Source of the DNA: Allacma fusca
Lineage: Eukaryota; Arthropoda; Collembola; Symphypleona; Sminthuridae
Length of the DNA: 64,000 nt
Assembly (NCBI GenBank): GCA_947179485.1
Contig: OX359245.1
Span: 2,399,001 to 2,463,000 of the forward strand
Direction of reading: 5' to 3'
Within the stretch, counting starts at the first letter, position 1; every line of letters begins with the position of its first letter. Below are positions 47,459 to 60,370 of this stretch, piece after piece. Under the pieces are notes generated by a model. It had not been told where the DNA came from. It did not search any database and was given only the letters and a program-made list of their open reading frames with translations. The position numbers were made by a program, and so were the translations under genes.

Positions 47459-49537
47459 CTATTGCTTGGAAGCATCTTGTACAGTTTTAGGGTCTCCTGT
47501 TAAGGTCTTCGAATTGCGAAACCAATCAATAAAAACACATTTCGCAGAGTTTTCTGTTAAATCCGAGAAGCGCTTCCTTGCAGCGTCTGTAATAATTTTC
47601 AATGTGTTATTTGGGCTTGTAAAATACAAATTTTAAATACATCACAATATTGTCTACACAAGATCTGTTTTGACATATTTAGTAATTACTATCATTTGTT
47701 TTAATGCAAAAATGTTTCTAGAGAATCTTCATTTTTGATTGAAATTATTAATCTGTTTTCACTAGGTAGCATCATTACTCAGAACTTGCTCCGGTACTAC
47801 GCAAATTATTTAAATCTTTAAATTATCGTTGTTTATGCGACCTACAAAAATTAGAAAATATTCTAGAAAACCAAGAATATCATTTTTTTTAAATGATATT
47901 CTGTAATGTATATTATGCTTCTATGAAACATACACTCATGTGCTCTCCAAGTTTTAAGTTTTGACAAATATGCCCAACATGCTAGGCATTTTCAGAACGG
48001 TTTTGGCATTTTGAACATTTTCAGGGCATTTTGAGGTCTGCAGAAATACAACCCAGGTATCAATTTTATAATTCTGAATATAATTACTTACCCGTTATGA
48101 CTTTACATAACCGCAAGCTTTCAAATTCGACTTTCTAGTTCTTGCCACTCCAGTTAATTGAGCGTGTCAGTTCTGGATTAAGCACCTTTTTCAGAATTTC
48201 TCGCAAGGCTACTTCTCCAGATTTTCCACCAATCGTGTGTAAATAATTTCTCTGAAAGTCACAACCAGATATCCTCATTTAATTGAAATTTTATTGCTGC
48301 AAGAGTTTCGCCATATATTGCAATATGGTGAAATAAATAAAGAATCTACATTAATGTATTTTTAAAAGCTACTCAAATAAGTGCATAAATTATAGCTTAC
48401 AAATTTCGTGCAATTTTCAGCTGATTTTAACCAGGTGTCCATTGTTTTCAGGTCATGTTTTTCCCGCAATGGTAGAGCTGGAATTTCATCTAGCTCATAG
48501 AGACCTTTCTGACTTGAAAATTGTATCTTTTTGATTGAAGCAATATCAACCTCAATGCTGGTCAGTTTTGTCAGCACGAGTTTATAAAATTCTGCAAGAA
48601 GACAATATAAGCTAAACTTCAAATGGGCAAAATCAGTAAAAGATAATTAAGCGAAAATATCTGCAAACCAGACTGGCACTTACTACGATTCTCAGATACA
48701 ATTTTCTCAAGTTGATCTGATCTCTGCTGCGTATGATGACTTTCTAAAATTATTACAGCAACATAATTACAGCATATCTTACATTCGTCTCAGTATATTT
48801 ACATACATTAAACTGCATTAAAAACTACAGTGGAAACAAGGAATATACTGTGTAACCTGGAAAGAGCTGTAACGTGTCTGGGACTTGGATGTGACAAGAC
48901 GGGGTAAGTGGTATTTGCTGAGATTGTACTGGCAAAGCACTATTTTTTTCGACAGAATCCGCAGAACCTTCACCAAGTTGTTCTTCCGTTGAAGCTCTGT
49001 GCTTACTTCCGCTTGGTATCAAATTATTATCTACGGAATCCGCATTCGGGTTTAAATACCCAAGTTCAAAGCCTGGAAATTCCTTACGAGCCCTGGAGCG
49101 TACCGTGGGTTGTTCCAATTCAGGTTCAGTCCAATCTGAATCAATCTTATCACATTCTATTAGTACATCTGCACATTTGTTTGCTCCCGCATAAGTTGCT
49201 GCAAAACATAAATGCGAAATTATGTATGTATGTGTGGACGTTTTACATCGCAAAAATATAGTGTAACCCAAAAATATAAATGATCAAACATGAAATATTG
49301 AAGGTTAAAAGCCTCAAACTTACCAATTTTTTTTACAAAAATTGCGGAGTGCAACTTTCATCCAATTTTTGATGGCCTTAAATTTTTAATTTCATTACTC
49401 AATGCAAACGTAACTTTTTCAGGTAACGAACACTTTGTGTCACACTCACTAACCCAACTACAAGGAACAACTTCCACCTCCTTTTTCCTGGGAGAATCCA
49501 CAACCCAAAATGGCTTTACTGGTTCAGGCTTACTCAT
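47459..49537 (-). pseudogene. DUF4806-like protein gene with two in-frame stops
   Basis: Minus-strand exons are 49537-49324, 49198-48857, about 48742-48684, about 48592-48400, 48251 to about 48070, and 47586-47459; splice phases agree throughout. Exon 1 has F-W-V-V-D and E-V-E-V-V-P-C-S-W-V, the N-terminal signature I associate with DUF4806 proteins. Exon 4 has I-P-A-L-P-L and T-M-D-T-W-L, exon 5 G-G-K-S-G-E-V-A-L-R-E-I-L and S-I-N-W-S-G. TGA at 49360-49358 stands where a Trp is expected, and TAG at 48137-48135 interrupts exon 5. No frameshift is seen. No transposase ORF accompanies it, unlike the 33905 copy. Confidence 0.68.
47960..48055. repeat. Fragment of the GGCATTTT-motif hAT family, in an intron
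   Basis: The motif array and an end reading 'caacccag' resemble the element at 31957-33090. Only one end is visible. It lies in the last intron of the DUF4806-like pseudogene. Confidence 0.4.
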
Positions 49538-50288
49538 GAGTACGGATTACAACAATGTATGTAAAACAAAGCGTTAAACAGCAAATTAGTTCCACACAAC
49601 TGTAATTTTTAAATTTCTAAAACGTGAATTGAGCTCACTGGAACAGAATTAATTGCCTGAACTTTAAGTGATCGTTAAGTGACTGTTGTCCGTTCCGGAT
49701 GATGTGAGCATGCCGTAGAAGGAGTTCAAGCGCATGACTGAATTGTGTGGTATGGACGTGCATTACTGTGTGCCTCGAAATAGCGTAATTTATTCGCAAG
49801 TCAATAGTGTGCATTTATTACGCAAGACATGAGCAGAATTTTGGCGCTTTAATAAACTCTTTAAATTGCGCTTTAAAATATGCGCTAATTATTCACCATT
49901 TGTACGTCATGAGTTTTGCAAATGCACTCTTTCGGCACTGTTGCTTTTTAAATGCGCCTTTTATACGGACTTGTGCTATTAGGGTATATTGCTAATTTTC
50001 AATGTTTGAATTTTTTGGTACCCCATGAGCCCCCCCCCCTTCAGTTTTTGCTAACTTTGACCCGGGATATCTCCGAATCCCGTCGTCAGATTTTGTTGGG
50101 GCAAATATTTAAAAATGATCTACGCATCAATACGCACCCTGCAGTAATTTTTTTGTTAAAATCGAACAGAGGGCATTTTCTCGTAAGGATTGTGCGGTGT
50201 CCTTTAACCATTTACTAAGGCGAAATTTCACGCTGAAAGTATTTTTTAAAAAATTAATCTGTAAGCATATTCATCATTTGGTATTCAG
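49538..50288. other. Spacer with a C9 run, no gene recognised
   Basis: Short open frames only. The run of C near 50030 is notable, but no function is suggested. Confidence 0.4.
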
Positions 50289-51076
50289 AATTTTTTTTCT
50301 CTGGCTAAATGATCTGTAGAAATTTACGAGCTTTCACTTCCACATCAGTTTGGGCTTTTTACGTACACAAACAATTTTACTATTCCCAATTACAACACGT
50401 TTCTAGCGACGGCAAAAGCACATGTCAAAAAGTTTCAGTTGTTAGCGCTGCCCTGAAAATGAGATTATTTAATATTTGGGTTATGAATCTGTATTAATTT
50501 CGAAAAATCACAGTTTGACTCCAATTTTGATTTTGCTTATCATTACCACTTCAAATATTTGTGTTTATGAGAGATCGAAGGCAGGTTATTTGTTAGACAA
50601 TGACTGACATAACTTTTCCAATTCAAATTCCTTATTGTCTATGCCTTGTTTAAAGAAATTGAAAGATCTCTCACAACATTTTATTCCAATCCCGAAAAGG
50701 ACAACCATACGCAGTTTAAAGATTTCCCTGAATCCTTCAGTGTTTGACAATTAAAACCTCTATATACAATTTTTAGGTAAGTATGAAAACTACCGTTTTC
50801 CAAAAGGCAGAGGCAAAGAATTGAAAAATAAATCGGGTAATTATTTCAATACGAACATATTATAGTGAACACTCACATTAAACGACCACTAATTTGCATT
50901 TTCGGGTTTCATTTGCAATTTGAATATGAGAACGACAACAAAACCGATCCGCTATTCTTTCACTACTGGATACATACTTTTAATGGAATACGATATGGTT
51001 GACTTATAAATGGACACTGCAGAAATCTGAGACGCGACATGACTTACCCTCAAGAAGTGTCTCAATTCGAATACAA
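50289..51076 (+). pseudogene. Crystallin-like gene remnant, first-unit exons
   Basis: 50289-50513 matches the 225-nt exon 2 of the paralogues (W-L-N-D-L, then a TAG and a 1-nt loss). 50776-50850 matches the start of the long exon (G-K-Y-E-N-Y-R-F). 50906-51076 matches its end (L-Q-F-E-Y-E-N-D-N-K-T, ending Q-F-E-Y-K), with a phase-1 donor. Most of the long exon between them is deleted. Confidence 0.72.
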
Positions 51077-51298
51077 AGGTAGACTCTACTTTCTATTAAT
51101 ATTCTTGAATCTAACGGTTGAATGCAATTCTCCTTCAAATTTTTAACAAATATTTGTTTTTAAACTTCTGCTTGTCAATTCACTGCATATGCTCTAACCG
51201 CACTAAAAATATCCGCCATCTTATTTAGTACTAATTCATTAGATACATTTACTGAGATTTTGAAGATACCGCCAGAATCAAGTATCACAAGTTCAGGG

Positions 51299-54200
51299 TA
51301 GTGCTGCCCGTTCACTTTCTAGTCTAGTCAATTCTAGTTCACCACGTACTCCAGCTGTACTATTCTATTCGTATTCTATTCATATCTGCTTGTAACTTGG
51401 CTATTCTAGTCTACTCCAATTCCCTCCAAGTCAAAAAAAATCCTAGTCTATTCCAAGTCTATTCACCTATTCATGATACACCACAACCATAAGCAGCTTC
51501 AACGAATGTAACGTTGCTGAGAAAGGATAACTGCGTTTCTAGGTACAAATCGAAAAGAACTTGCATCACGCGTGTTACCCGGTCGGAAATCTCGCTACAT
51601 AGTTATGAACAAGTCTCTATGCATAATTTGCAACCCTTTTTGTGCATAATGTTCGGACGCTTTCGTATGCAGAATTATCTATGGCTCGCTTGTGAATAAT
51701 ATCTTATGCAAGGTTATGCGCATACCTTTACGCAATTCTTGTTAGTAAAAAATTATGCTGCATTACGTACTTACTTATCATATTCAATTATTTCGAAATG
51801 AACGATATTGAAGTATTAGGTCACATGTATAAAAATGATTATTTATTTCAAATAATATGACAAAAATCTTTATTAAAACGTATTATTGACTTTATGCATG
51901 GATTATTTTAATTTCGTCTTATTCTAATCAGCACATTAATATTATGTAGTTATTACAATAAAAATGTAATTATTTTTATCATAGTTTAATAAAATCGCAT
52001 ATTATAATATTTAAAATAAAATTACATTTCATTTTCAGAATAAATAAGTGTCTCTTGCTTCGATGTGCGTGAAACTTCCCTGATATACTCCCCAAGGGAC
52101 TTCGAAATTTTGCTCCGAACTCAAATCTTAAACCGCTTATTTTTTCAATCCTGTTCAACTACAGAAATGCAGCAACCTGAAAAGCATAACAATGGAAATA
52201 TTTTTGTGTAATATAAATGTAGGTGATACAAGAAAATGTGTTAAAGATTTTACTTGCATTAGTCGTTAATAAGTTTACTTATTTTAATGAAATTTTTAAA
52301 GAACTCACTTATGACAGTATCACGCTTAAGTTTGTCAACGGACGGTTTTGCAGGAATTTCCTTATCCGCGTTGCATACCCGACCGAATAAAGATTTACCC
52401 GTAACTTCGGATTCCTCAAACGCCAGACGAAATATGTTTCTGCCAAGAACTGCTGGAGACGAAGAAAATATCTTGGATTGGTATAACAGTGCAGCGTTTA
52501 ATTTCACGCCTGTGTAATACCTACGCTTGTCTATACCAAATAATCAAATTATTAATACAAAATCGATTTTTAACAAAACGTTAAAGCTAACCATTTCATC
52601 CGCCTGGAAATTAAGGAGCTTTTTGTGCAAACCTTTGGACTTGTCTAGGAAAAGTCATCCGAACAATTAAATACCAATTAGAAATTAATAATATCTTACA
52701 AGGGTAAAGTCTAAAATTGTTTAATCTACCCTTAATTTTTTATATTTGCTGAGTCAGTCTTTGTATACCTCTAAATACAACTCTATAATCGTATAAAAAA
52801 TCAGCGCCTGCTAATAACTAGAAATATAACAATTAGTCTTACTTTGGTACTTCTCACGCCATGATTTTTCTTTATTAATCTCGTCTTTTAGATAATCAAT
52901 TTTCCTCCTTGTTTTTACCAGTTTCCGTTCGGCCTTCTCTAGACACTTCTCCAGCGTGTGGTTGTTTTCGTCCGAATGCATTTCGTCTTGATCTAGAGTA
53001 GCATTAGTTAATTTAGGTATGGTTTTGCGATCAACAACATCCATGTCAGATCCTTCTATTTCGGATTTATGTTGCTTTTTCTGCCGCAAGATAAATAATA
53101 GTAATAGTTATTACACTTGTAATAGTTGTAATTCTGTTTTTTGGACTTACTGTGATGAGCGTTACTGTAATATTTTAACTTACCTTTGTTGGTTTTGATG
53201 GCGGTTCTTCCTCGTGGCTTACAATTAGCTCATTAGTCAGTGTATCTAGATGAGCGTTCGCATCTTTTAGAGACGGACCTTTAAATGTAAATATATAATT
53301 ATGTTGTTATTTGTTATAGTTAAAAACATGTAGTAAAGAAGTTGGTTTACAGCATTGAATCCAAAAACCGATTCAGGTATAAGCATTAAATATTGTTAGT
53401 TCGGAATTATATGTTACAAATTATGAATAAGAGTTCAAATTAATACCAAAGTACTTACCTCCGTACACAATTCTCCCCTTGTACACCTTTCTATTAAAAG
53501 ATACTTCGATCTCAGGAATTGCCTTCAAATGTTCATCGCTCTCGTTTCGCAATTTTCCATTCATAATAGAACTGCGTCTTACAGATGAGTACCGATTTTC
53601 CAAAATATTTGCCAAAATACTAAAAGGTGTGGAGAAAAACTTATTGTTATTTTGCAATGATTCAAAATTAATTAAACAAATCTTCGTTCAACTGTAACAG
53701 TCGACTGTGTTAGTTCCATAGCAGCAATAGAAGGCGTGTGAACAAACAATGCAAAGAAATTCCGCCCAAATAGTTAAAGATAAATCCGTTGTGTGTACAT
53801 ATGTACCACATGAATAAGTACACATGCATTGCGCTTTGGTATATGAAAGGTATTGACACACCAACGGGCGAACCTACGTTAACAAAAGATTATAGTTGTA
53901 TAAAAAGGCTAAAATCTGTTAACGTGCACATTGTCAAAGACTATATGAATTTATTATACTTCTGGATGTAACATCAATGAGTATGTACAATAAAACAATA
54001 AATATAGGAATTTCGGCCAGTAGAAAATCATTTTGTGTTCACCCCATGGTTTTAGTTTGGAATAAAACAAATCATTTTTCGCGAAAATGGGTCGCCGAAA
54101 GTACAAGTCTTATCTTTAAAAGGATTCGACTTTTGGAATTAAAAAACAATCCCAAGCAAACAAGATTTAGTATTATTAAGGTATGAGTTAAATTATGTCA

Positions 54201-55286
54201 ATAGTTTTTGAAACGTTTTATGTACAGTAAATATATTATACGCCGTAAATGTGTCGTTAACCTGGGGTCCAATATTTTCATCATAAAGTCAATCATATTT
54301 GTGACGTTTTCAACAGGTACACGCATTTGCTGTTTAGTTAGTACGAAGTTAAAAACCAATCAGTTCGGGCGCAGTTATTCTGCTGCTTTCAATACATGCA
54401 ATAATCATAAAATAATAATCTGTAGAGCTAGTTCAATTGAAGATTGCTGTTATTATGTCTGCTTGACATCTGCAAACTCCGTTCAACAAATTGTATTGTT
54501 GCCTAATTCTATAGAAACTGATTAAATATGGATTACTTGTATCGTTTAAATTTTTACGTATGTTTACCATTGTTGTTATGCATAAACAAGTATAGCTGCT
54601 CCATGCATAATCATGTACGTTAACACCCGCCAGGGTAAAACATGTGCACGTTTCGCGATTGTGGGGGGATTTCTCCCCGTTTTGGGGGGATGTTAATATT
54701 AAAAATCTTGTCTTTTGTTACTGCCACACATCTGTTTTGGAATCCTCGAACTCCGATCGTGTAACGAAATTCTAGTTTTTTGTTAAAGTTCTGGTTAAAT
54801 CAAAGGATGTAAGGGGATCCTGATGAAACTGGGATAAATTGGTAGTAAGGTTAATTTGGTTAAAAGTGCCAAAATAAACGCTAAGTATTTAATGAAATGG
54901 CAAGTGTGAGAAGAATTTTCATATAAAAAGAAATAGTAGAGCACCGCAATATGTTTCTGACATATATTGCATAAGTAGGCAACTGACAAAATAGGAAACG
55001 GATTACTACTTGATAAACGCAAATTTTATTCATATGTTTCATTGTGCCCATAGTGCAGTTGAAAGGCTCACAATCCTGCTTAAACGAAGGAATAGTGCTA
55101 TCGCACTAGTCAATTCTAGTCTATTCCCTCTATGTTAAGATTCTGACTATTCTAGTCTATTCTATTCCTTATTAATTTACAGCAAGGCTATTCAAGTCTA
55201 GTCTATTCAATTTTCTCCTACACCTTGGCTATTCTATTCAATTCCCTAGTTTCCTAGTCTAGTCGGACTAGACTAAGGCAGCACTG
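51299..55286. mobile_element. Possible 4-kb hAT-like element carrying a BEN-domain gene
   Basis: The ends TAGTGCTGCC and GGCAGCACTG are inverted repeats. Both margins carry arrays of 'tctagtctattc'-type motifs (51305-51480 and 55100-55270), as in the other bounded hAT-like elements. The candidate 8-bp duplication is imperfect (GTTCAGGG against GTTCGTTT). No hAT transposase was recognised inside. Without an empty site the boundary remains probable rather than proven. Confidence 0.5.
52259..53657 (-). CDS. BEN-domain protein, four exons, 267 aa as read
   Basis: Minus-strand exons are 53657-53459, 53278-53184, 53080-52843 and 52530-52259. All borders are GT/AG and the sum is 804 nt (268 codons). 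The middle is acidic, then charged and probably coiled-coil (K-x-x-R-K-I-D-Y-L-K-D-E-I-N-K-E). The last exon has K-I-F-S-S-S-P-A-V-L-G-R-N-I-F-R and G-K-S-L-F-G-R-V-C-N, then K-P-S-V-D-K-L, which I read as a BEN domain (DNA or chromatin binding). A strong acceptor within exon 1 (before Y/I-L-A-N-I-L-E-N-R) suggests that the true start may lie in an upstream exon I could not find. It lies inside the possible element 51299-55286. Confidence 0.7.
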
Positions 55287-55343
55287 GTTCGTTTTATCAA
55301 CAAAAGCAATACATGGATTTATTTGCATAGTACATATCAATTA

Positions 55344-55739
55344 CAGAGCTATGCAAAATACTTGGTCTTTGTTGACAAAATACAAAATAAAATACTTGAA
55401 ATAAAATATGGAAAATACAAAATACAAAGTAAAATACTTCAGGGTTTATTGCTAAAATACAAATGAAAATATAATACATGGTAGGTATTTTAAAATACTC
55501 AAATACAAAATACTGTATTTTAAATACAATACTTTCCCTAAAATACACATAATGCTCACTCTTCTCGGTTTCTATAACACAAACCTTTTAAAACAGCCAT
55601 TTCAAAGACAAGGCATATAAGACATGTGTAGTGCTCACCAGCATTGCATACAAAATACAAAATACTTTGTGGTCTGAAAATACGTATTTTAAAATACTGT
55701 ATTTTAAAATACTGTATTTTAAAATACTGCATAGCTCTG
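55344..55739. mobile_element. Non-autonomous hAT-like element, AAATAC-motif family, short copy
   Basis: It has the same CAGAGCTATGCA ends and motif array as 4480-5421, but lacks the central hairpin. Flanks are ATCAATTA (55336-55343) and ATCATTTA (55740-55747), an 8-bp duplication with one mismatch. Confidence 0.82.
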
Positions 55740-55759
55740 ATCATTTATAACCATTTTAT

Positions 55760-56036
55760 ATCAAAGTATACAACAGGTTTACGTCGGTTAGAACCGGATT
55801 TCAATCAATTATGACCAGGCCATTTATTGCCACTTGCAAACTCTGTATTCGTTCATACGTACTAGCCAAGCCACTGGTACAATTTGGTTAAAACCGGTTT
55901 TTACTGGACATTAAATTTAATTGGGCAATCGAATTTAGCTCATTTTATACCAATCTATACGGCAGGTCCAGGCCGGATAGAACCGGATTTTAACCAATAA
56001 TGACCACTCCAATTCTTGCCACTTGCTAACCCTGCA
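55760..56036. repeat. Two-copy tandem repeat, about 185-bp spacing
   Basis: A unit reading 'agaaccggatttcaatcaattatgacca...cttgcaaactctg' occurs near 55780 and again near 55975 with modest divergence. Confidence 0.55.
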
Positions 56037-57834
56037 CAAGTGCTTAAGAGTCGCATTGAAATATTCAAATTAATGGATTTCCACTCTAGTAATACTTCGC
56101 CGTTCCTTTGGAATTCTATGGACCTGAAAATGAATTATTCAAAATAATTAAATTATTATTAAGAAAATCAGTCGATCCAAGTTGGATATTTGCGCGCGAA
56201 TATTTCCCTAAATCTTCGATCCTAATGAGTATCCTTACTAAATTTCGACTTTGGTTCACGTTCATGTAGATTTTGATCTCAATATTTCATCTAGATCAAT
56301 GAAACGGGTTTTAAAATCTATTTTTTAAAATGTGGAATGTGGTTGTTCCTTATATGGGCAACCCAGATAAGGGACATCTTGTATGTATATCCACGGTCAA
56401 GAGTAGCTACAGTGGTACGTATGTATATGCAGTTTTTAGCTCGTACCGTTGCATTACATAGTGGTGCTAGACCCATTAGCAATTTAGCATGCAGTGCTCA
56501 TCATAAGATTTTTACTCTCATTTCCATTATTAATGATTAATTCTATCTTGAATTCACACATCTTTAATTTGACTAAAAATAGTATGCATGGAACTATAAA
56601 TAAACTTTATGACCTACTGACAGCAGTTTAATTTTGAGCGTATGGTTTTGTCAGCAACGTCGATAAACTTTCGGGAAATTATCGATGCATAATTTGTTTG
56701 TATGCAAGTGTGCAATGCCAACTTGTATCAAATATATAGACAATGGTATTATAAAAATTTACATTGAGGTGAAGGATGAGCTAATCCAACACTGCATCAT
56801 AGATCCTGCTATTTTTGGAACACCACAATGAACAAAAACAAAGAAATGACTCTAAGTAGTTATGTATATACTTTTGAACCAATTATTATTATTAATTATA
56901 ATTATTATAGTGTCAACAAAAATTAGATATGAATATAGTTTTAGAAGTTAGTTGCAGATAGCCCGAAGATGAATACAGTTGTTGTTCGAGAGCTTGCTAT
57001 TGATAATGAAGAATGGATTCCACTGAAGCCAATTTAATTGTGAAAAAATATTTTGAATCAAGGTTTTGGAAACAAATATCTAAATTTAAATCATTCAAGT
57101 TCCAAAATTACCCTACCAAATCAACAACTAAAACATAGTTTAAAAGTAACAAAATACGAAGAAATTAATATTATTAAGAATTCAGTAAATAGATTAAATT
57201 TTCAGTATGCATTTACAGCATCAAGAGGTTGACGTAATTACAAAATTTCTGGAGTGTTTGTAATGTCAGGTATTTCATGGACACGATATTTTCCATCCAA
57301 CTCGTACTCAAATAATTTCTTGTACTCAAGGAAACGTCCTCAGTAAAATGGTTGTGGTTAACATTTCCGTACTAAAGTTTATCACGAATTGAGAGACACT
57401 TCCTAAGAATGGAATCGAAGTCATTTTCTACAGCGCAGTGTTCTTGTGTCAGGACTCGTAACATCTGATCAATACCGTTGTGTAAGCTTAAATATACATA
57501 CATCAGAACAGATCAAAAATATCAAAATGTAATTTTGTTTCAAACTGTTTTCATAATGCATGTATGCATACAATTTAAGAACTTCTTGGACATTGTTACT
57601 CAAAACTCTACACTCCTTCCGGGATACATTTGCTTTACTTAAGGAAATAATGTCTCAAAATGAATTTCTAATGTAACCTTTTTCTTTCATAGGTTCCTGA
57701 GAATGAAGAAAATAATCCAAACTCCAGTGTTTAAATTGTCAGGATTTACAACAAATCAATTCAAAGCGTATTTTGAGTCGCTCCAAAAGAAACACTAAAC
57801 TGAACCACAAAAAATGCCCGTACAAATTAAGAGG
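56037..57834. other. AT-rich spacer, no gene recognised
   Basis: No splice-supported exon, domain or bounded element was seen. Confidence 0.4.
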
Positions 57835-59768
57835 ATGAAGGCGATTTTAATTTTGTTCTGACTGATTTTTACCCCGTATTACAGAAACTCTGCTGATGGG
57901 AGAGAAAACCGGGGAAATTGGAAACCGTACTATGAGAACAAAACTGACATTGAGATTGGGGGTAATCCAAGTTATTAATTTTGGACGTATCCCCGTCTAT
58001 ATAATCAACGCTAATTTTCATCACTCAAAATATAATTTCCGCCCAAAATTAAGATGTACATCGGTATATTTTTCAATAAGGAACTTCTCCTCCCTGGCTA
58101 AACGATCTGGAGAAAAGTTACGAGCATGTGGTTCCACATCAGTTCGGGTTTTTGAAGTACAAAAACAATTTGACTGTTCGTAACCACAACGATCTTCGTG
58201 ACAGCGAAAGCACATGTCAAAATGTGTCTGTTGTTATCTTCGACCAGAGCAGGAGATTAATCAATAATTTCGGTTACGAATCTGTATTAAATTCAACAAT
58301 TCATGGTTTGACTCAAGTTTTGATTTTGCTACTGCATTACTGCTTTAAATAATTTTGTTTATGAGAGATCCTATGCAGAGCATTTTCCTACGAGTCAGTA
58401 TAATTTGTAAATAGTCATAAATAAGTAATTTTCGGGAAGGGATTTCAATTTTCAATATTGCACAACTCCTTAGAATGAAGAGACCTCTTACGATTTGTCT
58501 AAGATATGCAAAACTCGATATAAATACAGAATTACAAAGGACAGAATTCAGTGCAACATCTCTTTTGAACCGTCGCAGTTAGAGATGTCAATGGTCTGGT
58601 CCGGACCATTTATAATGGTCCTTTATTGGTCTGGTCCGGTCTGATCCAACACTTGGACAAAACCAGATACAATTGGTCCATCTTCAGGACCAGACCAGAC
58701 CAGACCACAAGGACCATGGTCCAAAAAGTATGCAAATTAAAAAATTATGAGTTAACGAAATCCTATGTAACGAATTAAAAATGTCATTTCTGGTGATAAA
58801 GCAAACCTTTCAATGGATAAAATGTGATTGTTTAGTTGCACTCTATGGTTTTCTGGATCATGGTCCGGATTACACACAAAATAATTACTAAACGGAAATT
58901 ATGTTTTCATTGTATTTGCTTCGTTGAGGGCACCTCTAAGAAAATTTAATTGACAATTTTAGGAACCTCTCTGGAATATCACTCCGGACTGAACTTCAAA
59001 ATTTCTGCACTTCCGAATACAAATCACAGAGGCTGCTATCACGTAAATAATTCAGTGAAATCGGCAGAAACGTTCGGTTCTTGCATAAGATTGTTTGAGG
59101 GACCTGCGTTCTACGGCTTCCCAGTGGCGATTTATGGAAGAAATAAAAATTCACATCGAAGAATTGATACATTTTAGAATCGAGTCGAATCAGTGGGGCC
59201 TTGCCTTGAAGATGAATTCATTAACGCAACCTTCAAGGATAAAATTGGAGGATATATTGTTAAGGATCATAATTCACGTTCCTACTTCCCCGAAAAAGTT
59301 ATATTTGCAAATTTAAATTTTCGATTCTTCCCCGGTTTTCAGTGGATAAGGGCTGCCTCCGAAAGAACCAGTTGCGCTTTAGGACCTAAAAAACGGATCG
59401 AATACGTTCGAAATTATGTTGAACAAGTAGGCCCAGCAGAGATTCCAAAAAGCATAAATGTGGAAGAATCAGAATTTTTTAAATCCCTTGATAAGAAAGA
59501 GGGAGACGTCCCATGTAGTGCCGTTCCTTTGGACTTCTATATACCTGCAAATGAATCATGTAATGTTTTTCCGACCAGGAAATCCAAGTTAAATAGTTGG
59601 GCACGAATATTTCCATCAATCTCTGATCCTATTGAGTACCTTCGATTCAACATGCTACTGAATTTTGTGTATGCAAATGACAACACCACTAGACCTGAAT
59701 TTATATTTTATAACTTTGAGTCTGTCCCAGATTATCGCATTTACTACGGAAGATGTAATAACTTATAA
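57835..59768 (+). pseudogene. Crystallin-like secreted protein pseudogene with internal deletion and two stops
   Basis: Exon 1 is 57835-57961 (127 nt, phase 1) and would be a signal peptide (M-K-A-I-L-I-L-F), but TGA follows at 57859-57861. Exon 2 is 58081-58305 (225 nt, as in the 36234 gene; Q-F-G-F-L-K-Y and N-N-L-T-V-R-N-H-N). The last exon, from about 58963 to 59768, is of the second-unit type (C-I-R-L-F-E, G-P-C-L-E-D-E-F, N-N-T-T-R-P-E-F) with TAG at 59175-59177. The 51-nt exon, the first-unit long exon and the second-unit first exons are missing, so a block was lost between 58306 and 58962. A motif-rich MITE scrap lies in that gap. Confidence 0.78.
58583..58870. repeat. Motif-rich MITE scrap (GGTCTGGTCC)
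   Basis: It starts TAGAGATGTCAATGG, similar to the ends of other hAT-like elements here, and is rich in 'ggtctggtccgg' and 'gaccagaccag'. A right end and target duplication were not found, so it may be truncated. Confidence 0.45.
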
Positions 59769-60370
59769 TAAATCCTAAATTCTAGTTCCAATCTTTTATT
59801 CAGTGGGCCACTGCAAGATTGTTAAAATTAGGAGATTTGATAGTTGGGATTATAGAAAATACGCCAAGTATACACACTTTTGGTCTCTCTGTTTAACCTC
59901 GCGGTTATTTCTTAATATCAGCGTTTTTCTTGATGTCATGTTATTAAAGCGCTTGCTTTAATCCAACACAAGTTTCAGAATTGCTCCGGTTTGGATTCAA
60001 CTTGGATATCGTCAGATCTTTTAAAGATTATTAAAAAATTTGAATAAAATATCAGATTATGTTTCATGTCCGGAATTTCTTTTCCACTACTAAAGTATAA
60101 GTTGGCATGTTGAACTACAAGTTTGGCATGAGCAACAGCAATTCATTTCTTCTTCACGGATGCACAGGAAAAACAAAACAATTTGACTTGTTATTGATTC
60201 CCCTTTGTAAAGCACAATTACATCATTTCATAAGGCTCATCCCCAGTAATTTTCTAAGAATTCCGCTAAAATATGTACATATACACAGGTATGTATGACG
60301 CCGACAGTACCGCGGTCAATGCAGAACCCGTTGTTGACTCATGGGGATATCACACTGACATAGTTATGTA
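59769..60370. other. 3' flank, no gene recognised
   Basis: Short frames only. It ends at the target site GTTATGTA of the next element. Confidence 0.4.

Noticed and set aside
50030-50040. C-rich run as a G-quadruplex or regulatory site
   Set aside because: A single run of C cannot form an intramolecular quadruplex.
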